Source of the DNA: Dolichospermum planctonicum
GTDB lineage: Bacteria > Cyanobacteriota > Cyanobacteriia > Cyanobacteriales > Nostocaceae
Assembly (NCBI RefSeq): GCF_005402965.1
Contig: NZ_BJCF01000015.1
Span: 1 to 64,000 of the forward strand
Length of the DNA: 64,000 nt
Direction: 5' to 3'
Numbering within the stretch: position 1 is the stretch's first letter; the number at the start of each line of letters is the position of its first letter. Shown piece by piece: positions 8,858 through 17,346 of the stretch. A program made the position numbers and the translations under genes. The notes below the pieces were generated by a model. It was not told the DNA's origin, did not search any database, and saw only the letters and a list, made by a program, of their open reading frames with translations.

Positions 8858-10199
8858 AGAGGATTTTCTTACCAGTTAATATTTCTCTTACTTCTAACAT
8901 GGCCGAATAGGTGGGGAGAATGTGTAAAGTTTCATTTGTTGGTGTATGCTTTAGAGCAGTTGCGATCGCTTTGTGCAAATCTGACTCTACAATCAGGTTA
9001 ATATTACTCTCCACAGATTCTTGACTATAACGCAAACGTAAGGCCATATCATACACGCGATCGCCACTCACAATCAATGTTCCTCCCCGTGCTACCAACT
9101 TTTCCGTATCCACGTCCCAAATCCATGATACATCAGTACCATCGGGGGTTCTGTCATTCAAGACCAATAAAGTAGTTTTATCGGTACTTTGAGTAACGAC
9201 GCGAATAGTTTCGTTTGTACCTACGGGATTTTTAGATAATAGAATCCGTACTCGTTTACCGTCAATAACTAAATCTTCAGCGCGACCAAAAGCGGCTTGA
9301 AAATCGTTAATTGTATCTCTGATAATAACATCATCAATTCCTAATTCTTTTGCTGCTGTAACTGCGGCCAAAGTATTATATTTATTGTACAAACCGACAA
9401 GAATTTGTGGCCAGTTGCGACTTAATAATGCGGGTTGACCTTTAGTAAAACCACAACTAGGACAAGTAAAATCTCCCAAGTGGGATAAATAAACCCCTTG
9501 ATAGTCTAGAGCATGGCCGCATCTAGGACAATAGATAGAATCAACAGCGTGAGGAATAGCTTCTAAATAATTTTCTGGTTCATTTAAACCAAAGAATAAG
9601 ACTCTTTGTGGTAACTGTTGACCCAAATATGATAAAGTTGGATCATCAGCATTGGGAATAACTACGGTTGTTTCTGGTAAAGTCGAAATTACCTTGGTCC
9701 ACCGCTTACTAATACTATCTACTTCTCCATATCTATCTAATTGGTCGCGGAACAGATTTAAACAGAGAATAATTCGAGGTTGTAGCGGTTTCAAAACCTT
9801 GGGAACTATATTTTCATCAACTTCTAAAATTGCATAATCTATATTTAACTTTCCCAACAGATTAGCATTGTCTATCAAAGCAGTTGCTAAACCATTTTCC
9901 AGATTCGCGCCTGTAGAATTATGGGCAATACGAAACCCCTTTCGTTGTAAAATGGTGCATAACAGCAAAGCAGTAGTAGTTTTTCCATTTGTTCCCGCAA
10001 TAATAATTACCCCGTGTTTAACTTGCTGACTCAATAATTGCAAAATTCGGGGTTCTATACGTCGCGCAATAGCACCTGGTAAAACACTAGCAGCACCAAG
10101 ACGCAGTGACCTGACCAAAAACGTCACGCTTTTGGCTATTGATACCGCAAAACCTAAGGTAATTCTACTGATAAATTTTATTTTTTTACCCACAGTCAT
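8856..10199 (-). CDS. murT: MurT-like Mur ligase (lipid II isoglutaminyl synthase subunit)
   Basis: A 447-residue Mur-ligase-family protein with a DUF1727-type C-terminus. MurT, with the glutaminase GatD, amidates the D-glutamate of the peptidoglycan stem peptide at lipid II. Visible features: an ATP-binding loop GTNGKTTTA near 68-76, the central domain (ILEVDENIVPKVL, CLNLFRDQLDRYGE), a four-cysteine zinc ribbon (CPRC...CPSC, about residues 220-246) typical of MurT, and the C-terminal domain with LSKNPVGTNE and DRTPDGTDVSWIWD. No gatD lies next to it here. The hydrophobic N-terminus suggests membrane association. Confidence 0.88.
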   Translation of the reverse strand: MTVGKKIKFISRITLGFAVSIAKSVTFLVRSLRLGAASVLPGAIARRIEPRILQLLSQQVKHGVIIIAGTNGKTTTALLLCTILQRKGFRIAHNSTGANLENGLATALIDNANLLGKLNIDYAILEVDENIVPKVLKPLQPRIILCLNLFRDQLDRYGEVDSISKRWTKVISTLPETTVVIPNADDPTLSYLGQQLPQRVLFFGLNEPENYLEAIPHAVDSIYCPRCGHALDYQGVYLSHLGDFTCPSCGFTKGQPALLSRNWPQILVGLYNKYNTLAAVTAAKELGIDDVIIRDTINDFQAAFGRAEDLVIDGKRVRILLSKNPVGTNETIRVVTQSTDKTTLLVLNDRTPDGTDVSWIWDVDTEKLVARGGTLIVSGDRVYDMALRLRYSQESVESNINLIVESDLHKAIATALKHTPTNETLHILPTYSAMLEVREILTGKKIL

Positions 10200-10440
10200 G
10201 ATTTATTAATAACGTGATCATTGTCAAAAGCATTTGAAACTGTAAATTTAACTAACTATAACGATTTTGAATGAGTATGTGTATCCGTAGACATAACATC
10301 TTTATTTTCTCTTCCTCCATGATCTCTGTGTCTGGTGTGGTTCATTAAAAAAATCAAATAGGATTATTATAGAGAAGATAGCATCAAAAGGAGACAAGGA
10401 GACGGGAAATAGGGAAACAAGAAAAGATGATTTTTTTCAA

Positions 10441-10516
10441 TGACCACTGACAACTGACAATAGACCAATGACAACTGACAACTGACAACTGACAACTGAC
10501 AACTGACAACTGACAA
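10441..10516. repeat. Heptamer array of CAACTGA type
   Basis: Ten or so copies of a 7-bp unit (ACTGACA, with variants such as ATAGACC) end 17 bases before the start of the photosystem I factor gene. The 334-base gap 10200-10533 otherwise contains AT-rich sequence and a degenerate copy of the TCTCTGTG-type interspersed repeat near 10320; I see no gene in it. Confidence 0.85.
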
Positions 10517-10533
10517 ATACAAGGTTTCTGTGA

Positions 10534-11127
10534 ATGAATATAATAAAGTGGCTTTTTTTACAAACTCAAATAATCACCAACTGGAGACGGTTAATATCTA
10601 AATGCTTATTGCTGCTTCCTTTGCTATTCATAATTAGTATACAGCCCGCAATGGCAGGTATTAAAGATGATCGTTATGATGGTAATATTTTTGTAATTTA
10701 TGCTGGTAATGGTTCTTTAGTTCCTGCCAAAGAAACACTAGCACAGACATTAGCAGAACACAAACCAGCCCTAGTGACATTTTACATTGATGATAGTAGC
10801 GATTGCAAGAAATATGCCCAAGTTGTTTCCGAGGTACAAGCATTCTATGGACGCGCAGCGGAGATTATTCCTATCAGTGTTGATACCATTTTAGCTGACA
10901 AGACCTATCAACCGACAGAACCAGGATATTATTATTCAGGGGGTGTTCCTCAAGTTGTAGTTTTTGACCAGTCGGGTAAAGTAGTCTTGAACAAAAAAGG
11001 TCAAGTACCTTTTGAAGAAATAGATGACAAATTTAGAGAAATATTTGATTTATTACCTCGCACTGAGTCAGTCGAGTTAAAACCACGTTCTGCTAAACAG
11101 TTTAGTAGTCAGTTAGAAGATCAATAA
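10534..11127 (+). CDS. Thylakoid photosystem I accessory factor (slr1796-like, thioredoxin-like)
   Basis: A 197-residue protein resembling Synechocystis Slr1796, a thioredoxin-fold protein implicated in photosystem I accumulation. It has a long positively charged N-terminus followed by a hydrophobic segment ending AMA near residue 41, which targets or anchors it to the thylakoid or lumen side. The thioredoxin-like core reads ALVTFYIDDSSDCKKYA, with a single Cys where CxxC would be, and GGVPQVVVFDQSGKVV, the cis-Pro strand. The missing second cysteine argues against disulfide reductase activity. hemJ follows 90 bases downstream on the same strand; the same neighbourhood (slr1790, slr1796) exists in Synechocystis. 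Confidence 0.8.
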   Translation: MNIIKWLFLQTQIITNWRRLISKCLLLLPLLFIISIQPAMAGIKDDRYDGNIFVIYAGNGSLVPAKETLAQTLAEHKPALVTFYIDDSSDCKKYAQVVSEVQAFYGRAAEIIPISVDTILADKTYQPTEPGYYYSGGVPQVVVFDQSGKVVLNKKGQVPFEEIDDKFREIFDLLPRTESVELKPRSAKQFSSQLEDQ

Positions 11128-11217
11128 TAGTTCTTAATGTATCGCCATTCTCGACTAGAATTACCTTAACCTGGTATTAAGGTCATTTGTAAGGCGATTA
11201 AGGCAGGTTACGATATT

Positions 11218-11796
11218 ATGGCTTATTCTTGGTTTAAAGCATTTCATATTATTGGCTTTGTGGTTTGGTTCGCGGGGTTATTTTACCTAGTTCGGTTATT
11301 TATCTACCACGTTGAAGCCAACCAAGAACCAGAACCAGCAAAAACGATACTGAAAAACCAGTATCAAATCATGGAAAAGCGTCTTTATGATATTATAACT
11401 ACCCCTGGAATGTTAGTAACAGTAGCGATGGCTATTGGTATCTTATCTACAAACATGGATATTTTACAAGAACCCTGGCTACATTTCAAATTAGCGTTTG
11501 TAGCTGTTTTAATTGGCTATCATCATTATTGTGGTAGACTCATGAAGCAGTTAGCAGCGGATGAATGTAAATGGAGTGGTCAAAGTTTACGCGCTTTGAA
11601 TGAAGCACCAACGCTTTTACTAGTTGTAATTGTCATGTTGGCTATATTCAAGAATAACTTACCCACCGACATGACAGCTTGGCTAATTTTCGGTTTAGTA
11701 GTGTTCATGGCTGTGAGTATTCAAATTTACGCTAAAATCCGTAGACGCAATAAAGAGAAGCTAACAGCAGAATTAAATCAAGTTCCCCAAGGGTAA
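11218..11796 (+). CDS. hemJ: Protoporphyrinogen oxidase HemJ
   Basis: HemJ is an integral membrane enzyme that oxidises protoporphyrinogen IX to protoporphyrin IX in most cyanobacteria. The 192-residue length and four predicted membrane helices fit. The N-terminal FKAFHIIGFVVWFAGLFYL contains His10, a ligand expected for the bound heme, and GYHHYCGRL follows the third helix. The start MAYSWFKAFH is the family norm. Downstream of the PSI factor gene and probably in the same transcript. It acts two steps after HemE, encoded at the window's left end. Confidence 0.93.
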   Translation: MAYSWFKAFHIIGFVVWFAGLFYLVRLFIYHVEANQEPEPAKTILKNQYQIMEKRLYDIITTPGMLVTVAMAIGILSTNMDILQEPWLHFKLAFVAVLIGYHHYCGRLMKQLAADECKWSGQSLRALNEAPTLLLVVIVMLAIFKNNLPTDMTAWLIFGLVVFMAVSIQIYAKIRRRNKEKLTAELNQVPQG

Positions 11797-11868
11797 TAGT
11801 ATATAGTATATTGATTTGCGCCTGGGTGGGAAACAAAAAACGATTTACCTGAAAATGGCTGTAACTAC

Positions 11869-12525
11869 TTACTGTAATCGAACAGTTCCAGCTTGACAAT
11901 CCCGTAACCATAGTTTAACACCTTGAGCGATCGCACCATAACTACTATTTCTGGGTGGTGCGATAGGAGGTTTAACTGGATACTCACTGGTTTGAGAAAA
12001 CATCATAACCACACTCCAACCAGTGTTAGTTTTTGTCAAAAATAGCCTGTGAAATTCTTGTAATTCTACAGGTTTCTTATTAAGATATTTTCTCTCTAAG
12101 GTTGTAAAGAAAACCTGTTCTACTCCTTCCGTGTTATAGTTATCCCCATGATCAATACCAGGATTTAATGGTAAAGATTCAAACTCTGGTTTACCCGCAG
12201 CCAATATATAGGAAAAAGTATCAACACTCCTTTTCAGACGACGCGCACGTTGAGCGACACGGTTAGCATAACCAGGTAAATCTAACATTAATTGAGTTGT
12301 TAAAGTTTCTAAACTTTGTTGAGAACAGGAGTTAGTAACTTGGGGATTTACAGATTTAGGAGTAATAGTTTTCGCAATTAGAGGATAATAAAATCCAGGA
12401 GCAATAAATAACCATAAATTACAGGCTATTAAATATAAGCGCCAAAAACCAGGAGAGAAATTGATTTCGTTCTTCCTTGTTCTTTTTTCCTCTTCAACTT
12501 CTAAACTCCAGTCAAGGTTTAGCAT
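11869..12525 (-). CDS. Conserved hypothetical membrane-anchored protein
   Basis: A 218-residue protein of unknown function. It has a charged cytoplasmic N-terminus (about 25 residues), one transmembrane segment (about 28-50, LYLIACNLWLFIAPGFYYPL), and an outer domain rich in polar residues with an RRLKRS basic patch and a C-terminal GVKLWLRDCQAGTVRLQ. The single-pass layout and absence of catalytic motifs suggest a thylakoid or inner-membrane accessory protein. It faces hemJ tail to tail. Confidence 0.6.
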   Translation of the reverse strand: MLNLDWSLEVEEEKRTRKNEINFSPGFWRLYLIACNLWLFIAPGFYYPLIAKTITPKSVNPQVTNSCSQQSLETLTTQLMLDLPGYANRVAQRARRLKRSVDTFSYILAAGKPEFESLPLNPGIDHGDNYNTEGVEQVFFTTLERKYLNKKPVELQEFHRLFLTKTNTGWSVVMMFSQTSEYPVKPPIAPPRNSSYGAIAQGVKLWLRDCQAGTVRLQ

Positions 12526-12599
12526 TGCTCGTTTTTGTCATCATATAAATTGTAAATAATAGCATTTCTCATCCTCCTAGGTACAGCAATTAGGAATGA

Positions 12600-12632
12600 A
12601 ACGCAGATAAACGCAGATAAACACAGATGATT
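12600..12632. repeat. Interspersed ACGCAGATAAAC repeat (reverse copy)
   Basis: ACGCAGATAAACGCAGATAAACACAGATG is the reverse complement of the repeat at 437-476. It lies in the 257-base gap between pyrF and the membrane-anchored protein gene; no gene is visible in that gap. Confidence 0.6.
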
Positions 12633-12782
12633 TTGTACCTCCATAACTTATCGAAAACTTATCGAATAATTCCCACTCCCAAGAAAAGCCCAAAAAATAC
12701 TATCAAGGGGGTTGACAATTGATTTTGAATTTGTTCTGATGTAAAAGACGAGGAAGAACTATCTTGATAACCAAAGTTTTCT

Positions 12783-13523
12783 TTAGTCAAGAGGCCTTTG
12801 GTTTTTGGTAGGAAAAGTCTTTAACTCCTCAACAACCAGATTCCAGGCTAACTCAGGTTCAGCAGCCGCAGTAATAGGACGACCGATAACGAGATAATCT
12901 GCACCCGCTGTGATAGCTTGGGAAGGAGTGAGCGATCGCTTTTGATCGCCTTTTTCAGACCAAGTAGGCCGCACCCCTGGACAAACGAGCAAAAAGTCAT
13001 TTTTACAAGTTTCTCTTAATTGTTGCACCTCCTGGGGAGAACAAACCGCCCCATTCAACCCTGACTTTTCAGCTAAAAGTGCCATTTCCAGAGCAAATTC
13101 TGGTAATTCCAGGGGAATTTTCAAATCAAACGCCAATTGTCGTGGGGAAATACTGGTTAACAACGTAATAGCGATTAATTGCGGAGGTTTTGTTCCGGCT
13201 TTTTCCGCTCCAATTTCCACAGCTTCCGCAGCCGCTTTGAGAGCATCCTTACCACAAGTTGCGTGAATTGTCAATAAATCCACCCCATAACCAGCAGCAG
13301 CGCGACAAGCACCAGCGACAGTGTTGGGGATATCGTGAAATTTCAAGTCGAGGAAAATACGTTTTTGACGAGATTTGAGGATATCGAGAATTTTCGGACC
13401 TGTGCTGGTAAACAACTCCAAACCAACTTTCCAGAAAGTGACTTGAGGAAGTTTATTAATGAGAGCGATCGCGCTATCTAAATCTGATACATCTAAAGGT
13501 ACAATAATTTTTTCATCATTCAT
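12783..13523 (-). CDS. pyrF: Orotidine 5'-phosphate decarboxylase
   Basis: PyrF converts OMP to UMP, the last step of de novo pyrimidine synthesis, in the cytosol. The 246-residue length fits the short bacterial class. The diagnostic loop [10 protein letters not shown] at residues 59-68 supplies the catalytic Asp59, Lys61 and Asp64. The C-terminal phosphate-binding region reads [11 protein letters not shown]. The start at 13523 ([14 protein letters not shown]) is canonical. Transcribed alone; a strongly AT-rich region lies upstream. Confidence 0.96.
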   Translation of the reverse strand: MNDEKIIVPLDVSDLDSAIALINKLPQVTFWKVGLELFTSTGPKILDILKSRQKRIFLDLKFHDIPNTVAGACRAAAGYGVDLLTIHATCGKDALKAAAEAVEIGAEKAGTKPPQLIAITLLTSISPRQLAFDLKIPLELPEFALEMALLAEKSGLNGAVCSPQEVQQLRETCKNDFLLVCPGVRPTWSEKGDQKRSLTPSQAITAGADYLVIGRPITAAAEPELAWNLVVEELKTFPTKNQRPLD

Positions 13524-14199
13524 AATTCTGATTATTACTTATTACATATTATCCAATTTATTATACTTCAATAGCGATGTTTAATATGACTACTTTTGAG
13601 TAGTTTAACAATTAGACTTACTTAAATAAAGCCTATAAGTGTTTAATAACATATAAATACTGTGTAATAGAGTACAACAAAAATTTTACTCTTAAGCCTG
13701 TTATTTCCTTAATTTATAAGTTTAAATTATAGATAATTGGAAAATAGTTTAAATATTTCTATTCTGGAAAAATTAATATAACTTCATATTTATATTTTCT
13801 TAATATTTTATTGAGAATAATTTCTATTTATCAACGATCTTGCAATAGTTTCAGCGATTTGGTAAAATTTCAAAATCTAGGCGTAGTATATCAATTTTCT
13901 AAAATTGCAGGAAGTAGAATCTGGAAATCCTTTATTGATAGGTATTTGAGAAATAGGGAAAGTGAGGACGGGGAAAATATTCAGGAGTGATAGAGAATCT
14001 TTCGGACAAATTTAGAAATACCTTGATGTACTTTTGTAAAGCAAAGTCAGGGGTGGGTTGACAAAATAGACAGTTTATGATATGGCGATTAGCAAAAATA
14101 TTTGCTAATATATCGTATAATAATATTATTTATATTCTTCATCTGCATTGGAATCAATGAATCAATTTTATCATCTTGTAGGAGATCACACCATAACTA
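13524..14199. other. AT-rich intergenic region between pyrF and the accessory island
   Basis: About 676 bases with no open frame I can support on either strand and no recognisable RNA or repeat array. It is markedly poorer in G+C than pyrF and marks the left edge of the accessory island. A possible ribosome binding site TAGGAG at about 14178-14183 serves the first island gene. Confidence 0.6.
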
Positions 14200-14511
14200 A
14201 TGAAATCTATAGATGAAATTCGTGAACAACTTCAGTCAGGAAATTTTGAATTTACTCGTCACGGATTAAAACGTTTAGTTGAAAGAAATATCAGTCGCTC
14301 GGAAATAATGGAAACAGGAGATAATGCAATTATTATTGAAGATTATCCTGATGATAAATACTCTCCTAGCTGTTTAATTTTAGGATTGACAATTAATAAT
14401 CGTCCTTTACATTTACAGGTATCAAGACGAGAATCTGATATGTTAACTATTATTACTTTATATGAGCCTGAGCAAACAGAATGGATTAATTATTCCCAAA
14501 GGAGGTTATAA
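14200..14511 (+). CDS. DUF4258-family putative toxin
   Basis: A 103-residue protein of the DUF4258 type, usually the toxin half of a pair with a YgiT/MqsA-like zinc-finger protein. The N-terminal FTRHGLKRLVERNISRSEI, a conserved RH..R.xER pattern, and the C-terminal TIITLYEP strand are typical. It likely folds like RelE/BrnT-type ribonucleases; that is family knowledge, not visible here. Its TAA stop overlaps the ATG of the next gene by one base (TAATG), with AGGAGG just before it, so the two are translationally coupled. Confidence 0.82.
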   Translation: MKSIDEIREQLQSGNFEFTRHGLKRLVERNISRSEIMETGDNAIIIEDYPDDKYSPSCLILGLTINNRPLHLQVSRRESDMLTIITLYEPEQTEWINYSQRRL

Positions 14512-14744
14512 TGCTAAGTTGTCATATTTGTGGTTCAGATAAATTTACTGAAGAATTAGTTAATGAAACTTTTGAAATCGAAGGTAAACTAATGTTAGTT
14601 GAGGGTATTCCCGCTAAAGTTTGTTCTCGTTGTGGGGAAGTAACATTTAGTAGTGAAACTGCTGAAAATATTCGTTTAATGTTGAATAGTAATCAAAAAT
14701 CCCAGAGAAAAATTGAGATTGATGTTTTTGCTTTTTCTGCTTAA
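14511..14744 (+). CDS. YgiT-type zinc-finger antitoxin
   Basis: A 77-residue protein with two CxxC pairs (CHICG near residue 4 and CSRCGE near 38-43) forming the zinc finger found at the N-terminus of MqsA. The C-terminal helix-turn-helix of full MqsA is absent; only about 30 residues follow the finger. It sits after the DUF4258 toxin with a one-base overlap, the toxin-first order usual for this family. It presumably neutralises the toxin; DNA binding would need another protein or dimerisation through the finger. Confidence 0.8.
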   Translation: MLSCHICGSDKFTEELVNETFEIEGKLMLVEGIPAKVCSRCGEVTFSSETAENIRLMLNSNQKSQRKIEIDVFAFSA

Positions 14745-14816
14745 TTGATAGCTTGAGTATTTGTCAGTGGATTATATTCAGCTATAATTGTATTCTTATC
14801 TATTTGAGGTCAAACA

Positions 14817-15062
14817 ATGAAAGCTTTTGAAGTCATGGGAAAATTTGATGAAAAAGGTCAATTATTATTAGATAAACCTTTAGAAATTCATGCACTTAAA
14901 CAAGTCAGAGTCATTATCCTTGTACCAGATGAAACTGAATCTGATTCTGATGATACCTCTGTTATGGAAATTAAAGCAAGTTTAAAAACAGCATTACAAG
15001 AAGCGAAAGCAGGAAAAAGAATACCTTTAGAAAAAATGTGGGAAGGAATTGATGCAGAATGA
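14817..15062 (+). CDS. Antitoxin-like protein of a RelE-type pair
   Basis: An 81-residue protein: a short beta-rich N-terminus (MKAFEVMGKFDEKGQLLLDKPLE), then RVIILVPDE, an acidic linker (TESDSDDTS) and a C-terminal helix ending in KMWEGIDAE. This matches small cyanobacterial antitoxins that precede RelE-like toxins. An RBS-like GAGGT lies just before the ATG. It overlaps the downstream toxin gene by 11 bases. Confidence 0.72.
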   Translation: MKAFEVMGKFDEKGQLLLDKPLEIHALKQVRVIILVPDETESDSDDTSVMEIKASLKTALQEAKAGKRIPLEKMWEGIDAE

Positions 15063-15414
15063 GTCTTTCTTAATTAATATTGATTTAACTCCTGAATATC
15101 AGAGGAATTTAAAATATTTAGCCAAAAAGTATCGCAATATTCGCTCTGATACTCAGTTTTTTATTACGGAATTACAAAAAGGCAATTTATTAGGAGATAG
15201 GTTAAGTGGTTTTGGTGAAGATATTTATATTTATAAAGCTAGAGTCAAAAACAGTAATATTCAAAAAGGTAAAAGTGCTGGTTATCGGGTAATTTATTTA
15301 CTTGAATCGGAAACCAGTATTTTATTATTGACAATTTATAGTAAATCTGAACAAGAAGATATTACTGATTATGAAATTGATTCCATTTTAGACGAGTTTT
15401 ATAGAGATGAATAA
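15052..15414 (+). CDS. RelE/HigB-like toxin
   Basis: A 120-residue protein with a RelE/ParE-type layout: an N-terminal helix pair (TPEYQRNLKYLAKKYRNIRSD), a central DRLSGFGEDIYIYKARV, and SAGYRVIYLLE followed by TIYSKSEQEDI. These correspond to the beta-sheet core of mRNA interferases. I chose the ATG at 15052, inside the end of the antitoxin gene; a TTG three bases earlier is less likely. Together with the DUF4258 pair, two TA modules stand side by side at the start of the island. Confidence 0.78.
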   Translation: MQNESFLINIDLTPEYQRNLKYLAKKYRNIRSDTQFFITELQKGNLLGDRLSGFGEDIYIYKARVKNSNIQKGKSAGYRVIYLLESETSILLLTIYSKSEQEDITDYEIDSILDEFYRDE

Positions 15415-15490
15415 AAAACGCTAATAAGAGAAATATAATAAATGTTGGGTTGAGGTAACGACCCTCAACCTACTTCTACTTCTTACTTGC

Positions 15491-15892
15491 TTAATTCACC
15501 AATGTTAAACTTAGTTCAACACGCCCTTCCTTTTGTAGTTCTTCTAAAATCTCAGAGGGAATATTAGTTACTCGTTTCACTTTCGCATCAATTGTGTTAA
15601 CAAAAGTCTTATCACTTCTCTCAGTATATGTCCGAATTTCCATTAAGTCACGTTCATTATCCAAAATAAGATGACTGCGAAGAACCTTATCACCTTTGGA
15701 TTTCATAGTTTCGTGTATCTGTTTTACATCTTCTTCAATTAATTCAAAATCTAATAATCCGTTTTTAACACAGACTAAGCTAAAAGTTTCTTTCAATCCT
15801 TTCTGAATTGCATTTGAAAGTTGCTTAGGGATGCTTGCAATATTGTTGAATAGCTTACTAAACTTGTATTTAAGACTTTCTTGTTTATCCAT
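15491..15892 (-). CDS. Small AAA-operon protein B, unknown function
   Basis: A 133-residue protein, third in the AAA+ operon, 13 bases after protein A. The first ~40 residues form a basic amphipathic helix pair (KYKFSKLFNNIASIPKQL, NAIQKGLKETFSLV). The second half looks beta-rich. Its C-terminus (KVKRVTNIPSEILEELQKEG) aligns with the C-terminus of protein A (HVKREE...VPPDIEEQLEAKR), so the two share a domain. I do not recognise the family. An amphipathic N-terminus plus a shared C-terminal domain would suit effector proteins held or released by the ATPase; that is inference. Confidence 0.6.
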   Translation of the reverse strand: MDKQESLKYKFSKLFNNIASIPKQLSNAIQKGLKETFSLVCVKNGLLDFELIEEDVKQIHETMKSKGDKVLRSHLILDNERDLMEIRTYTERSDKTFVNTIDAKVKRVTNIPSEILEELQKEGRVELSLTLVN

Positions 15893-15905
15893 GATTAACT
15901 ATCTC

Positions 15906-16253
15906 CTAAGTTTGCTGCTGCATAATTTTAACTTTCCTCTTTGCTTCAAGTTGCTCCTCAATATCAGGAGGAACTTGATTAGGAGAAATTTCTTCGCGTT
16001 TTACATGACGGGTTGTAGCACCAGTGTAAATATTTCTAGAAAAAACTTCTATTTCCTTATAAATACGAGTTCCTTCTTTTACAATATAAACAAGTGCATC
16101 CGATGTAACCTCAACGTCATGATTTATGACATCCAGTATATAGCCTAGCATTCGACTAGCCCATTCCTTAATTTCATCCCAAAAATTATCAACAGTAAAC
16201 CCTGCTAAAGCGCCGCCTATAATTATTGCCCAAGTTATTGGATCAATTGGCAT
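15906..16253 (-). CDS. Small AAA-operon protein A with N-terminal membrane segment
   Basis: I place the start at ATG 16253 (MPIDPITWAIIIGGALAG) because GGAG lies ten bases upstream; this overlaps the ATPase gene end by 11 bases. The 115-residue product starts with a short hydrophobic, glycine-containing helix (WAIIIGGALAGF), then an amphipathic helix (FWDEIKEWASRMLGYILDVI), then a beta-rich half ending with a VKREE...VPPDIEEQL motif shared with protein B. Family unknown. The membrane-prone start suggests it acts at or in a membrane. Confidence 0.6.
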   Translation of the reverse strand: MPIDPITWAIIIGGALAGFTVDNFWDEIKEWASRMLGYILDVINHDVEVTSDALVYIVKEGTRIYKEIEVFSRNIYTGATTRHVKREEISPNQVPPDIEEQLEAKRKVKIMQQQT

Positions 16254-17154
16254 AAAATTCTTGCTCCATAATATTTTTATCAGATCCATTCACAGGAGTT
16301 TCGGCTAAAAGTGGTTTTCTCTTATGCCGGATTTTTACTTCTGTGTACTTGTCAATTTCTTCTTTGACTAAAAGCTCATCAATGCTTTTTACCTTTTCAG
16401 TCAACAATTTCAAGCCTAACTTAATAGTGATATTTTTGATATCACCACCACAAAGACCATCACTAATATTTGCTAAATGCTGATAACTGACTTCCTTGGG
16501 TACTTTTTCAGATAGGTGAAATCTCCATAGCTGTTCTCTCATTGCTAAATCTGGAGCTAAAAACTCTATATTAAAAAGAATCCTTCTCAAAAAAGCCTCA
16601 TCATAATTATCAAAAAGATTTGTGGCAAACACAATAATCCCATTGAATTTATCTAAGAGAGTGAGCAAGGTACTTTTTGCTGAGTTCACACCATGATCTG
16701 CTGCTTGCGATAGATTGGAGATTCTTCTACTAAGTACAGCATCAGCTTCATCAAAGAATAGTAAGCTGTTTGTTTCTTCTGCTGTTTTGAAAACTGATGC
16801 TAAGTTATCAGATGTTCCTCCTACAAAAGAAGATTCAAGCTCACCATAGTTAGCTCTAATAATTGACATTCCAACTTTATGAGCAATTGCATCAGCCGTT
16901 ATGCTTTTACCTGTACCTGGTACGCCAAAAAAGTTAATGCTCAAAGCACTTCCTGTTTTCAGAAAGCGATTGAATTCCCAATCATTCAAAAGTTTCTCTC
17001 TGTTTTTTATGTAGGCAACCATCTGGTCAATTTGGTCAAGTGTACTTTTGGATAGTGCTACTTCTTCAAGAGTCCACTTCGGCTGCTCTACTAAAGTCTT
17101 CACTTCCTCTTGCTTATTTGACTTATCGCTGTCTTTGACAATTGTGAACTTCAT
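16243..17154 (-). CDS. Classical AAA+ ATPase, first gene of a three-gene operon
   Basis: About 303 residues. I favour the start at 17154 (MKFTIVKDSDKS) with AGGA six bases upstream; 17160 and 17193 are alternatives. A short N-terminal linker is followed by one AAA module of the FIGNL/spastin-like classical type: Walker A GVPGTGKS, Walker B LLFFDEADA, sensor 1 FATNL, arginine-finger region EAFLRRILF, and a C-terminal lid (SDGLCGGDIKNITIKLG) with sensor 2-like residues. It is too short for FtsH (no protease) and has no substrate-specific N-domain. It leads two small paralogous proteins and is divergent from a STAND NTPase. A chaperone or regulator for the small proteins is the likely role. Confidence 0.8.
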   Translation of the reverse strand: MKFTIVKDSDKSNKQEEVKTLVEQPKWTLEEVALSKSTLDQIDQMVAYIKNREKLLNDWEFNRFLKTGSALSINFFGVPGTGKSITADAIAHKVGMSIIRANYGELESSFVGGTSDNLASVFKTAEETNSLLFFDEADAVLSRRISNLSQAADHGVNSAKSTLLTLLDKFNGIIVFATNLFDNYDEAFLRRILFNIEFLAPDLAMREQLWRFHLSEKVPKEVSYQHLANISDGLCGGDIKNITIKLGLKLLTEKVKSIDELLVKEEIDKYTEVKIRHKRKPLLAETPVNGSDKNIMEQEFYAN

Positions 17155-17346
17155 GCTCATCCTAATACAGATTGTATTTGACTCAACTACCATAATGCCA
17201 AAATATCAGTATTTTAAACAGTCTGATATAAACGGATTTATACGGTTGTTTTATTACAAAATACTAAGCAAAAAATAGGAAAAGATCGGAAAAAATTGAA
17301 TAATATTCATCTATAATGGTTACAACCTTTACAATGTATAGCTTGT

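Noticed and set aside
10320-10345. TCTCTGTGT-type sequence as a promoter or operator
   Set aside because: It matches degenerate copies of the dispersed 29-bp repeat seen at 18752, so it is more likely a repeat than a regulatory site.
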